The notes: a model not told the origin generated them from the sequence alone. A stretch of 64,000 nt of DNA from Nodularia spumigena CCY9414 (GCF_000340565.2 NZ_CP007203.1:4510993-4574992); one strand, 5' to 3'. Counted from the stretch's first letter, positions 54,251 to 63,541 are shown. Numbers and translations: made by a program.

Positions 54251-57200
54251 CTACGAATTACGAATTACAAGACTGGCTACTACTGTAGCTAATTCAGCCG
54301 GCTCAATGGGTTTAGGTAAGTGTAACTGATATCCTTCTTGGATGGCTCTTGTGCGGTCTTCTGCTCTAGCATACGCTGTTAGTGCTGCTGCGGGAATTTT
54401 ACCACCTTGTTCTTGTGGTTGCGATCGCACTTTCCGGATTAATGAATAACCATCTTCTTCTGGCATGGCAATATCACTGACTAAAACATCCGGTTTCCAG
54501 TCTATAATCACCTGTAATGCCTCTGAAACGGATTTTACTGCTTTAACTTCGGCTTGGCACTCTTCCAGTACGGTAGAGATAAAATCGCGAGTGTCCATTT
54601 CATCATCGACTACCAGCACCCGCACGCCTAAAAGCGAGGGAACCGGGGACGGATAAGCAAAATCTGCGTTGTTCTGATTAACTGAGTCAGGAATAACTGC
54701 CTGACTTTCTAATAACAGTGGTAACTTAACGGTGAAGGTTGCGCCTTCGTTTTCACCTTGACTATCGACAGAGATAATACCACCATGCAATTCGACTAAA
54801 TGACGGACGATTGCTAAACCTAATCCTAACCCGCCATAAGACCTGGTACTAGAACTATCTGCTTGACGAAAGCGGTCAAAAACATAAGGTAGAAATTCCG
54901 GTTTGATACCAATACCTGTATCAATGACTTGGATTTGAGCATAGCTAGTGATTGTTCTGGCTAATTTTTCATCATCCTCAACGCTCTGGCAGAGTCTAAT
55001 TTCTATTCTACCACCTGTAGGTGTAAATTTGATAGCATTAGACAATAAATTCCAGATGATTTGTTGTAAACGCTCAATATCACCAGAAACTAAAAATCTT
55101 GAATGATCCTGCGGCATTTCTGGGGAGGGAATCAGGGAAATTCTCAAATCAATTTCTTTGGCTTGGGCGGCTAGGTGAACTGTCTCAACGGCTGACTCAA
55201 TTAAAGGAACTAAATTGCAAGTACAAACGTGGAGATGCAGCTTACCTCTAATCATCCGGGAGATATCCAGCAAATCTTCTACCAGTTGAGTTTGCATCCT
55301 CGCATTGCGTTCAATAGTTTCCATAGCCTTAGCTATTTGAATATCGCTGAGTTTGCGAGACCTCAATAATTGCGCCCAGCCGAGAATAGCATTGAGAGGC
55401 GATCGCAACTCATGAGATAATATCGCCAGAAACTCATCCTTCATGCGGTTAGCTTCTCGTAATTGCTCAGTTTGCTGCTGTAAAGAAGCAATTAAACTCG
55501 ATCTTTCCATTGCGATCGCAATTTGATCAGATACCGCTTGCATCATACCTCTTTGATTTTCAGTGAAGCGAGAACAACTGCGGCTACCAAAACACAGAGT
55601 ACCCAAAAGTCGTGCCGATGCTATTAACGGATAACCATAATAAGCTGTAATCCCTAAACTCCTAATTAATTCTGTTTTTGGATCAGTTGATTGCTGAACA
55701 TTTTCGATATATATAGGATGGCGTTCTTGGGCTACAATCCCGCACACTGATTGACCAAACTTCAGACACTCATATTCTTTAGCAATCTCCTCAGAAACGC
55801 CTGTAAAAGATACTAAATGCATTACCTGAGAGTGGTCTTCAGCTAAATAGTTAAAGTAAACATCTAAACCAATTTGCTCCGCCAATTTTTGGTAGAAGCT
55901 GTGAATTAATGCTAATGGCTGCTGACTGGATAATAAATCGCTGGCTGTGTTAAATAGCAGCTGTAACCTTCTGTAGTTTAATGTCCTAGCTTTTTCTATT
56001 TCCTTGAGATTGGTAATGTCTTGGAAAGCTGAAACACAGGTAGCTGGATGACCGTGCATTGCTGGGAGGGTATCAGAAAATATCCTTATAGAGCGTACAG
56101 ACTCTTTCGTGTGCCAGTCCATCTCTAATCCATCCAAACGTTCTCCACGGGCTATCCGCGCCCCTGGTATTTGGTCGTTAGGGATGCGATTTCCTGCCAT
56201 ATCTGTGCAGTAATATGCTGTGTGATATTCTTCCACTGGGATACCTTTGGGAAACTCACCTCCAGCTAAGTCATCCACCGCTCGATTAGCAAAGATTACC
56301 CGCCCCGTTCCTGGTTCAATAAACAGTAATGGCATAGGCATCATGTTTAAGACATCTTCCAGCCATTTCTGCTGATTTTGGATGGTTTCTTCTACCTGCT
56401 TACGTTCCGTAATATCCAAAAACGCGCCAACGCTACCTCTGCTGTCACCCTCTTCATCAAACAATGGGGCGACGTGTTCTAGCAACTTCACAACTTTGCC
56501 ATTTTCATGAACAATATCCAGTTCACAATTGAGCATTTCCACTCCATGAGCAGCAGAGTACTGCATGGGTAGTTCTTCTGGTAATAATTCTCTACCCTCA
56601 CGGTACACTTTAAAACTTGTCGGTCTTTCTGCACTAGGAGCGCTGAGGGAGACATTCTCATCTGATGATACCCCCAATTGTTGAGCAAGACAGGGGTTAG
56701 CTCTAATAGTTTTGCATTCCGCATCTTCAGCAATACCAATACCAATGGGAATAACTTGAAATAAGGTTTGTAATTCAGCGATGCGTCGCTGTAGATCTTT
56801 ATTAAGTTGGACTATTTGTTGTTTCGCTTGCTTGCGTTCGCTTAAGTCGAGAATAAATACCACTGATTCTTCTCGGTTTTCGCCTACCAATACATAACCG
56901 ACTAAAACCGGAATTCGCCTACCATCTTTGTGAATGTATTCTTTTTCATAAGGCGTACAAGCACCATTGGGATTTCCTTGGGCTTCGGCGATTCCTTGCT
57001 TATCTGAGTATACATGCTCTGGGGGCGTAATATTTCGCCAATTTAACTTGCCTGTTAATAAATCCTCACGGGTGTAGCCAATCATCTGTAGAAATGCGTC
57101 GTTTGCTTCGTGAATACCTCCATACACATCCCCGAATTTAATTCCAATCACGTTAGCATCTACAAAGCTTCTGAGTTTTTCTTCATAAGCCCGGAGTTTT

Positions 57201-58114
57201 TTTTGCGCCTCATCATGTTGACGACACAGGCGTGTAATTACGGTTGAACTTTGCCAAATAAAAATTGTAAAAATGATGATTAAAATGATGGCAAATAGCA
57301 ATAAAGCAAAAGCCGAACCATATTTTCCGGCTAATTGACCTTGGAGAATTAACCAGCCTAAAACTAATGGTATCGCGATCGCGGCCAGCAATAAACGACG
57401 CGCAATTAAACCGCCGTAAGTATCACTCATCACTACTTGCATTAATCCTTTATCTGGACGCGCCCACAGAATACCTACACAAAGTACAATGAAGGTTAGT
57501 CCTGTATGTAATACCATTGATGTGGTGAATGAGGCAATACGGGAGAAAATTTGAACTTTATAAGCATAGCTGATCACTACCTGTAAAGAAATCAAAGCTG
57601 CTATCAGGGCGAGAATTTGGACATACCAACAACTACGGTTATTTTTTGGATGCGCCAAAATTTCTAGAGCTATACCCACCAATATAAAATTTAAAGCAGT
57701 ATTAAACCCCATTCGCCCTGGATGGGATGTAAATATTGCATCCGGTTTATCCGTAAATAGTAACTCATCAATGCCCAAATTCCAGCCAAACAAATATTGA
57801 CTGAGTGTCAGTAAACCAATTAAGGTAACGATTGCTGCACAAATCCTAGAACCGCGTAAGTAAGCAATGCTGGAATTGTCTTTTTTACCCTGTGCCATCT
57901 GCAACAGCCACAACGATAGACCAGATAGTAAAAAGCCTAAAGCTGCATTGGGCTTCATTGTGACTAAATTATTGCCAGACCTTTTGAGCAATTCCAGGTC
58001 AAAAAACCAACCCAACAGCACCAAAACACCGACTAATATCGCTATCGCACTTGCAGCTTGCACCACTCTTAATCTGTGTAAATATTCCAGTTGCAAGGGG
58101 TTAATTTTGAACAT
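54251..58114 (-). CDS. Membrane hybrid sensor histidine kinase (7-8 TM, 3 PAS, GAF, HisKA, HATPase, REC)
   Basis: 1287 residues. Several hydrophobic segments over residues 18-310 form a membrane sensor region. PAS domains ~318-430 (with YEKEYIHKDGRRIPVLVG), ~445-570 and ~580-700. GAF ~715-870 (FGQSVCGIVAQERHPIYIENV). HisKA ~880-950 with phospho-histidine in FLAILSHELRSPLNAILG; HATPase_c ~1000-1130 (WNLLSNAIKFTPTGG, VIDTGIGIKPEF, GGLGLGLAIVRHL). REC ~1165-1285 with DDEMDTRDF, phospho-acceptor in VLVSDIAMPEEDGYSL and HLPKPIEP. All kinase and receiver residues are intact, unlike the kinase at 24360. Its signal is unknown; the GAF lacks an obvious bilin cysteine motif. The final codons (VIRNS then stop) lie in ATTACGA heptads. 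Confidence 0.9.
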   Translation of the reverse strand: MFKINPLQLEYLHRLRVVQAASAIAILVGVLVLLGWFFDLELLKRSGNNLVTMKPNAALGFLLSGLSLWLLQMAQGKKDNSSIAYLRGSRICAAIVTLIGLLTLSQYLFGWNLGIDELLFTDKPDAIFTSHPGRMGFNTALNFILVGIALEILAHPKNNRSCWYVQILALIAALISLQVVISYAYKVQIFSRIASFTTSMVLHTGLTFIVLCVGILWARPDKGLMQVVMSDTYGGLIARRLLLAAIAIPLVLGWLILQGQLAGKYGSAFALLLFAIILIIIFTIFIWQSSTVITRLCRQHDEAQKKLRAYEEKLRSFVDANVIGIKFGDVYGGIHEANDAFLQMIGYTREDLLTGKLNWRNITPPEHVYSDKQGIAEAQGNPNGACTPYEKEYIHKDGRRIPVLVGYVLVGENREESVVFILDLSERKQAKQQIVQLNKDLQRRIAELQTLFQVIPIGIGIAEDAECKTIRANPCLAQQLGVSSDENVSLSAPSAERPTSFKVYREGRELLPEELPMQYSAAHGVEMLNCELDIVHENGKVVKLLEHVAPLFDEEGDSRGSVGAFLDITERKQVEETIQNQQKWLEDVLNMMPMPLLFIEPGTGRVIFANRAVDDLAGGEFPKGIPVEEYHTAYYCTDMAGNRIPNDQIPGARIARGERLDGLEMDWHTKESVRSIRIFSDTLPAMHGHPATCVSAFQDITNLKEIEKARTLNYRRLQLLFNTASDLLSSQQPLALIHSFYQKLAEQIGLDVYFNYLAEDHSQVMHLVSFTGVSEEIAKEYECLKFGQSVCGIVAQERHPIYIENVQQSTDPKTELIRSLGITAYYGYPLIASARLLGTLCFGSRSCSRFTENQRGMMQAVSDQIAIAMERSSLIASLQQQTEQLREANRMKDEFLAILSHELRSPLNAILGWAQLLRSRKLSDIQIAKAMETIERNARMQTQLVEDLLDISRMIRGKLHLHVCTCNLVPLIESAVETVHLAAQAKEIDLRISLIPSPEMPQDHSRFLVSGDIERLQQIIWNLLSNAIKFTPTGGRIEIRLCQSVEDDEKLARTITSYAQIQVIDTGIGIKPEFLPYVFDRFRQADSSSTRSYGGLGLGLAIVRHLVELHGGIISVDSQGENEGATFTVKLPLLLESQAVIPDSVNQNNADFAYPSPVPSLLGVRVLVVDDEMDTRDFISTVLEECQAEVKAVKSVSEALQVIIDWKPDVLVSDIAMPEEDGYSLIRKVRSQPQEQGGKIPAAALTAYARAEDRTRAIQEGYQLHLPKPIEPAELATVVASLVIRNS

Positions 58115-58317
58115 TGAAGTTTTACCACCGAACTGTCTAGCGTAGTAATGTGTAGTATTTCTTAAGAACTAAAAATTAGATAAGTAAGTAGGTAAACTAC
58201 TCAGTTTTGAGAAATTTTACCTCTACCTATATGCATATTTTGTGATTCCAAAGTCTAGATTAGAGAATAATTGAGACAAAATCATCTATCTCTAAACATA
58301 ATTTTAAAATTTCAGGC

Positions 58318-58740
58318 TCCGTCCCCGACCATCATCGGGGAAGCGCTGCTCGCCAACGCCAACCAGTTCTACAATAACTTCACGCGGTGTCGGTGTCCAT
58401 TTTCCTTCTCGGTCGCCAATTTCCACAGTTATATCGAAGCAGGTAATCCGGCAGTTTTGCTTCTGCACACACACGCACATTTAAATGTAGTAATTTATAC
58501 TACTACTTCTGTTTCCTTGACCTCAAAAGGTACTGTTGCCCATTCTGGATCATCTAATGCGATCGCCCAAGAAGGGCGGGGTATAAATTGTCTCGTTGCT
58601 GCTAGGCGTACACGGATTGTCAGAAGTGCATCACCACAGACAAAACTGATAGTGCGATCGTTTTTATTAACAGCTTGCACCGTCCCAATAGTTGTCCACG
58701 CTTGGTGAGTTACTGGTAATTTTCCGAAATACTGTGGCAT
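58318..58740 (-). pseudogene. Remnant of a GH31 alpha-glucosidase-like gene (N-terminus plus a second fragment)
   Basis: From the ATG at 58740 the minus strand encodes 81 residues that look like the N-terminal beta-sandwich of a family 31 glucosidase (FVCGDALLTIRVRLAATRQFIPRPSWAIALDDPEWATVPFEV) before a stop at 58495. A further frame at ~58480-58318 (minus strand) reads DITVEIGDREGKWTPTPRE then VIVELVGVGEQRFPDDG, which may be the C-terminal end of the same protein. The middle, with the catalytic aspartates, is missing. I infer an internal deletion. The second fragment is less certain than the first. Confidence 0.55.
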
Positions 58741-59227
58741 ATATATAAGTTCTCTAAATTTTGGCTTTCAGGCTGAGTAATTCAGCAGTTTAAAACTATA
58801 AAAATAAAATCACTTGAATAAAAATTCATGATTTTTGATAAATGCCATTAACTTAATTTATTATACAGCCAAATATTCACATTTACGGGGATTTTTATAA
58901 CTACTATATAAATATATATCTAAAGGAATATTATTGTATGAATGTTCAAATTATTTAATGGCGAATATCTTCCCTTGGGCAGCTATTCTTGTTTATCTAT
59001 ATAACAAGAGACATAAAATAAAGGATAGATATTCACTGCTGTATTAGACCTAAAATAGGAATTACATATAATTTAATCTTGAAAATTTATTCCCCAAAAT
59101 AGTAGATTAGCAAAGTCTATCATTCAGCAGATATATCACTAGTAAATTAGATTTAGAATCGTACAGAATTTATAATTTCAATAATCTGCTATCAGCAGAT
59201 GATTTAGACTTGAAAAACTACAAAAAT
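58741..59227. other. AT-rich gene-free stretch
   Basis: About 490 bp, very AT-rich, with many stops in all frames. No gene, hairpin terminator or repeat array recognised; it should contain the promoter of the oxidoreductase downstream. Confidence 0.5.
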
Positions 59228-60763
59228 ATGCAAAACGATTCTGGGAAAACAACTTCTATTTGGATGACAACGGCAGAAGTGCCAGATCAATCTGTACTGG
59301 CAGAAAACACTCATGCTGATGTGTGCGTTGTCGGTGCAGGGATGGCGGGGATGTCCACTGCTTATATGCTCAGTCGTGAAGGTAAATCAGTAGTGGTGCT
59401 AGATGACGGACCGATTGGTGGGGGTCAAACTTGCCGGACAACGGCACACCTTTCCAATGTTTTGTATCATCGCTACTTTGAACTTGAGGATATTCACGGA
59501 CAAGAGCGAACAAAGCAGATTGCCGAAAGTCATACCAAAGCAATTGATACTATACAAGCGATCGCATCTCGTGAACAAATAGACTGTGACTTAGAGCGAC
59601 TCAACGGTTATCTCTTTCCCCCTGACCTGCAATCACTGGATGAGATGGAACGAGAATTAGCCGCAGCACATCGCGCCGGACTCACGGGTGTGGAACTTGT
59701 CAAACAAGCCCCAGTAGATGGCTTTGATACAGGAATGTGTCTGCGCTTTCCCCACCAAGGGCAATTTGACCCCCTGAAATACCTCGCCGGATTAGCTGAA
59801 GCAATTCAACGCCGTGGCGGGAGAATTTATACAGGAACCCACGTACAAAAAATTACAGGTGGTGTAACTGCCCGTGTAGAAACCAGCAATGGTCAAGTTG
59901 TGACAGCTGATGCTGTAGTTGTAGCCACCAATTCCCCAATTAGTAATTTGGCTACCATGCACTTTAAGCAAGCGGCTTACATGACATTTGTGATTGGTAT
60001 AAAAGTTCCTCGCGGTTCTGTTACCAAAGCCCTTTACTGGGATACTCTCGACCCCTATCACTACATTCGCCTGCAAAATCTCGATGAACAATATGATGTC
60101 CTCATTGTGGGTGGCGAAGACCATAAAACCGGGCAAGCTCATGATGCTGATGCCCGATATGCCAGACTAGAAGTGTGGACAAGAGAACGTTTCCCAATGG
60201 CGACAGAGAGGTTATTTCGCTGGTCGGGTCAGGTAATGAATGCTGATGATGGCATTGCTTACATTGGCAAAAACCCCTTAGATGAGGATAATATTTACAT
60301 CGCCACCGGTGACACAGGTTTAGGCATGACCCACGGAACCATCGCCGGAATGCTGCTCAATGATATGATTTTGGGGCGAAAAAATACCTGGGCTGAAGTC
60401 TACGACCCATTAAGAACCAGAATTGGTGCAACAGGTGATTTTGTCTCTGAAAATATTAACATTGCTACTCAATATTTAGACTGGATTACACCAGGGGAAG
60501 TTGATTCTGTCGAAAAGATTCCCGCCGGTACAGGTGCAGTAGTGCGTCAAGGCTTAACTAAAATCGCCGCTTATCGAGACGAAAACGGCACTTTGCATGA
60601 GAATTCCGCAGTCTGTCCCCACTTGAAATGTATCGTTGCTTGGAATTCTTCAGAAGAAACTTGGGATTGTCCTTGTCATGGTTCGCGGTTTGATGCTAAG
60701 GGTAAGGTAATTAATGGCCCGGCGATTAATGGGCTTGCACCTGTATATCAGAAGCAAACCTGA
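59228..60763 (+). CDS. FAD-dependent oxidoreductase fused to a C-terminal Rieske [2Fe-2S] domain
   Basis: 511 residues from the ATG at 59228 (a TTG six codons earlier is the alternative). Rossmann motif VCVVGAGMAGMSTAYMLSRE near 33-52 with VVVLDDGPIGGGQT after it; a DAO-type (glycine/amino-acid oxidase-like) fold to ~400, including YIATGDTGLGMTHGTIAGML near 357-376. The last ~90 residues form a Rieske domain: CPHLKC near 463-468 and CPCHGSRFD near 482-490, which supply two cysteines and two histidines to the cluster. Related fusions exist in bacteria and probably oxidise an amine-type substrate; the substrate is unknown. A terminator lies 65 bp downstream. Confidence 0.88.
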   Translation: MQNDSGKTTSIWMTTAEVPDQSVLAENTHADVCVVGAGMAGMSTAYMLSREGKSVVVLDDGPIGGGQTCRTTAHLSNVLYHRYFELEDIHGQERTKQIAESHTKAIDTIQAIASREQIDCDLERLNGYLFPPDLQSLDEMERELAAAHRAGLTGVELVKQAPVDGFDTGMCLRFPHQGQFDPLKYLAGLAEAIQRRGGRIYTGTHVQKITGGVTARVETSNGQVVTADAVVVATNSPISNLATMHFKQAAYMTFVIGIKVPRGSVTKALYWDTLDPYHYIRLQNLDEQYDVLIVGGEDHKTGQAHDADARYARLEVWTRERFPMATERLFRWSGQVMNADDGIAYIGKNPLDEDNIYIATGDTGLGMTHGTIAGMLLNDMILGRKNTWAEVYDPLRTRIGATGDFVSENINIATQYLDWITPGEVDSVEKIPAGTGAVVRQGLTKIAAYRDENGTLHENSAVCPHLKCIVAWNSSEETWDCPCHGSRFDAKGKVINGPAINGLAPVYQKQT

Positions 60764-60826
60764 AGATTTGATTTTCAGAGGATGTTTTAAAATTCACCTG
60801 GCGACTAGAAGTCGCGGCTACACAGA

Positions 60827-60855
60827 CAAAACCCACCTACGTGGGTTATTTTTTT
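60827..60855 (+). terminator. Terminator of the FAD/Rieske gene
   Basis: AACCCAC and GTGGGTT form a 7-bp stem around CTAC (60829-60846), followed by ATTTTTTT. The flanking GCGACTAGAAGTCGCGGCTACACAG-type text is a common dispersed repeat of Nostocales. Confidence 0.8.
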
Positions 60856-60970
60856 ACCGAGAAACTGGGTTTAAAGCCTCTCCCTTCCAGGGGGACTTTT
60901 TTATCAAAAATATTTTATGTCTCCGTTTAACTTATACCAAGTATGATAGTATAAGGCAGGAGGTAAAAAG

Positions 60971-62161
60971 ATGCTTGTTTTTGAGTTCAAAGCCTACGGA
61001 AAGTCAGTCCAATTAACCGCAGTAGATGATGCCATTCGGACTGCCAAATTCATCCGCAATAGCTGTATTCGGCTATGGATGGATGTTAAGGGTACAGGTA
61101 AAAACGATTTACAGAAATATTGTGCTGTACTTGCGGCTAACTTTCCTTTTGCGAATGAACTGAATTCAATGGCTAGACAAGCCAGTGCCGAACGAGCATG
61201 GTCTTCTATCACTCGGTTTTATGAAAATTGCAAACAGGGTATCCCTGGTAAAAAGGGATTTCCACAGTTTCGCAAACAATGCCACTCTGTTGAATATAAA
61301 ACTTCAGGTTGGAAACTTGCCGAAGACCGTAAATCAATCACTTTCACTGACAAAAAAGGGATTGGACGACTAAAGCTCAAAGGTACTCGTAACCTGCATT
61401 TCTACCAAATTAACCAAATAAAACGGATCAGATTGGTCAAACGTGCCGACGGGGTATATGTCCAATTCGGCATTGATGTCAACCGTAGTGAAAACATAAA
61501 ACCAACTGGTAACACAATTGGATTAGATGTCGGGTTGAAAGAATTTTATACTGATTCTGAAGGTAAAACTGCCCCCAACCCTAGATTTCTCCGCCAAGGC
61601 GAAAAAGTTCTCAAACGTTCACAAAGACGTGTTTCTCAAAAAGTCAAAGGTTCAAAGAATAGAGGCAAAGCTAGGCAACTTTTAGGTAAACGCCACCTCA
61701 AAATAAGTAGGCAACGTAAAGACCATGCTGTGAAATTAGCACGGTGCGTAGTCCAGTCCAACGACTTGGTAGCTTATGAAGATTTGAGGATTAAAAATCT
61801 GGTGAAAAATCATGGTTTGGCTAAGTCGATAAATGACGCATCTTGGTATCAGTTTCGTGTCTGGATTGAATACTTTGCTAAAGTGTTCAAAAGAGTAACG
61901 GTAGCGGTGAATCCGCAATACACAAGCCAAGAATGCTCTAGCTGCGGTGCAGTTGTGAAGAAATCCCTCTCCACTAGGACACATATTTGTCAGTGTGGTT
62001 GTGTCATGGATAGAGATGAAAATGCGGCTAGAAACATCCTGAGTCGAGGATTGGGTACGGTAGGGCATACCGGAACCTTCATGCTGGACATGAGCAACGC
62101 TTCTGGAGAGATGACCTCTACTTTGGCTGGAGCAATCCTGTTAGAGCAAGTCGCCTCATAG
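60971..62161 (+). CDS. tnpB: TnpB RNA-guided nuclease (IS605 OrfB family)
   Basis: 396 residues from an ATG preceded by AGGAGGT. RuvC-like active site complete: Asp186 in TIGLDVGLKEF, Glu270 in VAYEDLRI and Asp347/349 in VMDRDENAARNIL. Zinc ribbon CSSCG (322-326) and CQCGC (340-344). N-terminal helical region with FRKQ/KGFPQF typical of the family. Full length, no frameshift. TnpB proteins cut DNA next to a transposon-associated motif using a right-end-derived omega RNA, and are ancestors of Cas12. The 3' end of the gene and the right-end hairpin (to 62200) would form the omega RNA, with the guide read from the flanking msrA DNA. Confidence 0.93.
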   Translation: MLVFEFKAYGKSVQLTAVDDAIRTAKFIRNSCIRLWMDVKGTGKNDLQKYCAVLAANFPFANELNSMARQASAERAWSSITRFYENCKQGIPGKKGFPQFRKQCHSVEYKTSGWKLAEDRKSITFTDKKGIGRLKLKGTRNLHFYQINQIKRIRLVKRADGVYVQFGIDVNRSENIKPTGNTIGLDVGLKEFYTDSEGKTAPNPRFLRQGEKVLKRSQRRVSQKVKGSKNRGKARQLLGKRHLKISRQRKDHAVKLARCVVQSNDLVAYEDLRIKNLVKNHGLAKSINDASWYQFRVWIEYFAKVFKRVTVAVNPQYTSQECSSCGAVVKKSLSTRTHICQCGCVMDRDENAARNILSRGLGTVGHTGTFMLDMSNASGEMTSTLAGAILLEQVAS

Positions 62162-62200
62162 AGAGAAGAATCCCCGTGCGTTCACGCCGGGGAGTGTCAA
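60971..62200 (+). mobile_element. IS200/IS605-superfamily element carrying only tnpB
   Basis: A tnpB gene with its right-end hairpin (CCCCG at 62172-62176, CGGGG at 62188-62192) and terminal GTGTCAA at 62194-62200. No tnpA (Y1 or serine recombinase) lies next to it, so the element is non-autonomous for transposition. The right end abuts msrA sequence. The left end cannot be placed exactly; it lies somewhere in 60860-60970. Confidence 0.75.
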
Positions 62201-62566
62201 ATGGGTGGGCATTTTCCTAACCCTTGTTATTTAGATGTCTTATCGAGAATTACAGGTCATGCGGAAGTTGTGCAGGTAGAGTATGACCCAGAATCTGTCA
62301 GTTATGATGATTTGTTGGCGATATTTTGGGATATTCATGACCCGACAACTCTTAACCGCCAAGGCGCAGATAAAGGAGAACAGTACAGGTCTGTGATATT
62401 TTGCCACAACGCGCAGCAGTTAGAAAGAGCGCAGCAGTCAAAAGCAAAACTTCAAATGTCGGGCAAATTTGAGCAAAATATTGTCACACAAATTAAACCT
62501 GCTAGTGAATACTATTTAGCCACAGCAGAACATCAGCAGTATTTTGAGAAGAAGGGGCGGCGTTAA
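62201..62566 (+). pseudogene. msrA: msrA fragment, 5' third lost at the TnpB element boundary
   Basis: 121 residues, MGGHFPNPCYLDVLSRITGHAEVVQVEYDPE..., matching peptide-methionine (S)-S-oxide reductase from just after the position of the conserved GYMGG to the C-terminus (IHDPTTLNRQGADKGEQYRSVI, KPASEYYLATAEHQQYFEK). The first ~40 residues, with the catalytic GCFWG cysteine, are absent. The element's right end (GTGTCAA) is immediately followed by the ATG. The ATG belongs to the normal internal GYMGG methionine, so a product could be made but would be inactive. No 5' part is found upstream of the element. Confidence 0.88.
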
Positions 62567-62711
62567 TTACTTTTGAGGTTGGAGAAGAATTAATTAACCA
62601 CAGATGGACACAGATGAACACAGATTAATATAGATAATTTTGTGCATTCGCAGGTTAGAATGAGCTATATTTCATGAATTTGGGTGTTTTTACTACTTAT
62701 CTAACAAATAT

Positions 62712-62987
62712 ATGGCTTACGTTCACGAAATCAAATTCTTCATGAAAAACGGAAACCTTCACGCAGCTTTGTTTGACAATCCACCTTTTTTCTCTGATGA
62801 ATTTTGGATTAAAAATGTCACAGCACAAGAGTTACAAATTGACTCTTTACCCCCAAATGTCATGCTTGAGAAAAAGTATAAAGTTGAAGATTTAGGAATC
62901 AAACCTTTTTATGCTTCTAAACCTTTGTTTGATTTCATTGATAAGTTAGCAGAAACAGCTTGGAAGACTGGAACTAAACTGCTATAA
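62712..62987 (+). CDS. Hypothetical protein
   Basis: 91 residues, MAYVHEIKFFMKNGNLHAALF..., no recognised family. Soluble, slightly acidic to neutral, mixed alpha/beta pattern (IKFFMKNGNLHAALFD, VMLEKKYKVEDLG, PLFDFIDKLAETAWKTGTKLL). It starts 145 bp after the msrA fragment; the gap contains ACACAGATG-type repeats (62598-62627). It ends just before a palindromic repeat. Composition is AT-rich like the surrounding accessory DNA. Confidence 0.5.
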   Translation: MAYVHEIKFFMKNGNLHAALFDNPPFFSDEFWIKNVTAQELQIDSLPPNVMLEKKYKVEDLGIKPFYASKPLFDFIDKLAETAWKTGTKLL

Positions 62988-63030
62988 TTTATCGTTTAGA
63001 AACTTCCAAATAAAAAATATCAAATTTGTA

Positions 63031-63106
63031 GGGTGGGTTAGGAAGCTAGTCCGTAACCCACCATTATCCTTAAGTTTATGGTGGGTTACGCTGCGCTAAC
63101 CCACCC
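63031..63106. repeat. Nested palindromic repeat (MITE-like) fused to a broken IS607 element
   Basis: Outer arms GGGTGGGTTA (63031-63040) and TAACCCACCC (63097-63106); inner arms GTAACCCACCAT (63053-63064) and ATGGTGGGTTAC (63078-63089). A 76-bp near-palindrome of a type widely dispersed in cyanobacterial genomes. Confidence 0.85.
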
Positions 63107-63109
63107 ATT

Positions 63110-63541
63110 GGTTACTGTCGAGTTTCTAGCCATGACCAAAAAGAAGACCTAGAAAGACAAAAGCAAGTTGTTGAATTATTTTGCGCTCAAAATGGTTGGC
63201 AATTTGAAATTATAGAAGACTTAGGTTCAGGCTTAAACTACAGCAAAAAAGGATTAAAGAGATTAATCCGATTAATTGTTGATAGTAAACTTGAACGTCT
63301 TGTTTTAACCCATAAAGATAGACTATTGAGATTTGGTAGTGAATTAATTTTTAGTTTGTGTGAACATTTTGGAACAGAAATAGTAATTATCAATAGAACT
63401 GAAGACTCAACTTTTGAAGAAGACTTAGCTCAAGATGTTTTAGAAATAATTACAGTTTTTAGTGCCAGACTGTATGGATCTAGAAGTCACAAAAACAAGA
63501 AAATTATAGAGGAGTTGAAAGAAGTTGCTGTTCGGCTTTAA
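63110..63541 (+). pseudogene. 5'-truncated IS607-family serine recombinase (tnpA)
   Basis: The frame starts abruptly after the palindromic repeat, reading GYCRVSSHDQKEDLERQKQVV, with the catalytic serine of the resolvase domain in RVSS, then NGWQFEIIEDLGSGLNYSKK, LTHKDRLLRFGSELI and IINRTEDSTFEEDLAQDVLEI to the end. The N-terminal MerR-like DNA-binding domain and the start codon are missing. An internal ATG would give only the last ~70 residues. The catalytic core is otherwise intact. It overlaps the next gene, tnpB, by 17 bp, as in complete IS607 elements. Confidence 0.88.

Noticed and set aside
58271..58708. Plus-strand open frame of 145 codons
   Set aside because: It is antisense to the alpha-glucosidase-like remnant, whose minus-strand translation makes far more protein sense.
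60714..61016. Open frame of 100 codons between the Rieske gene and tnpB
   Set aside because: It overlaps the ends of both genes and spans a terminator and dispersed repeat.
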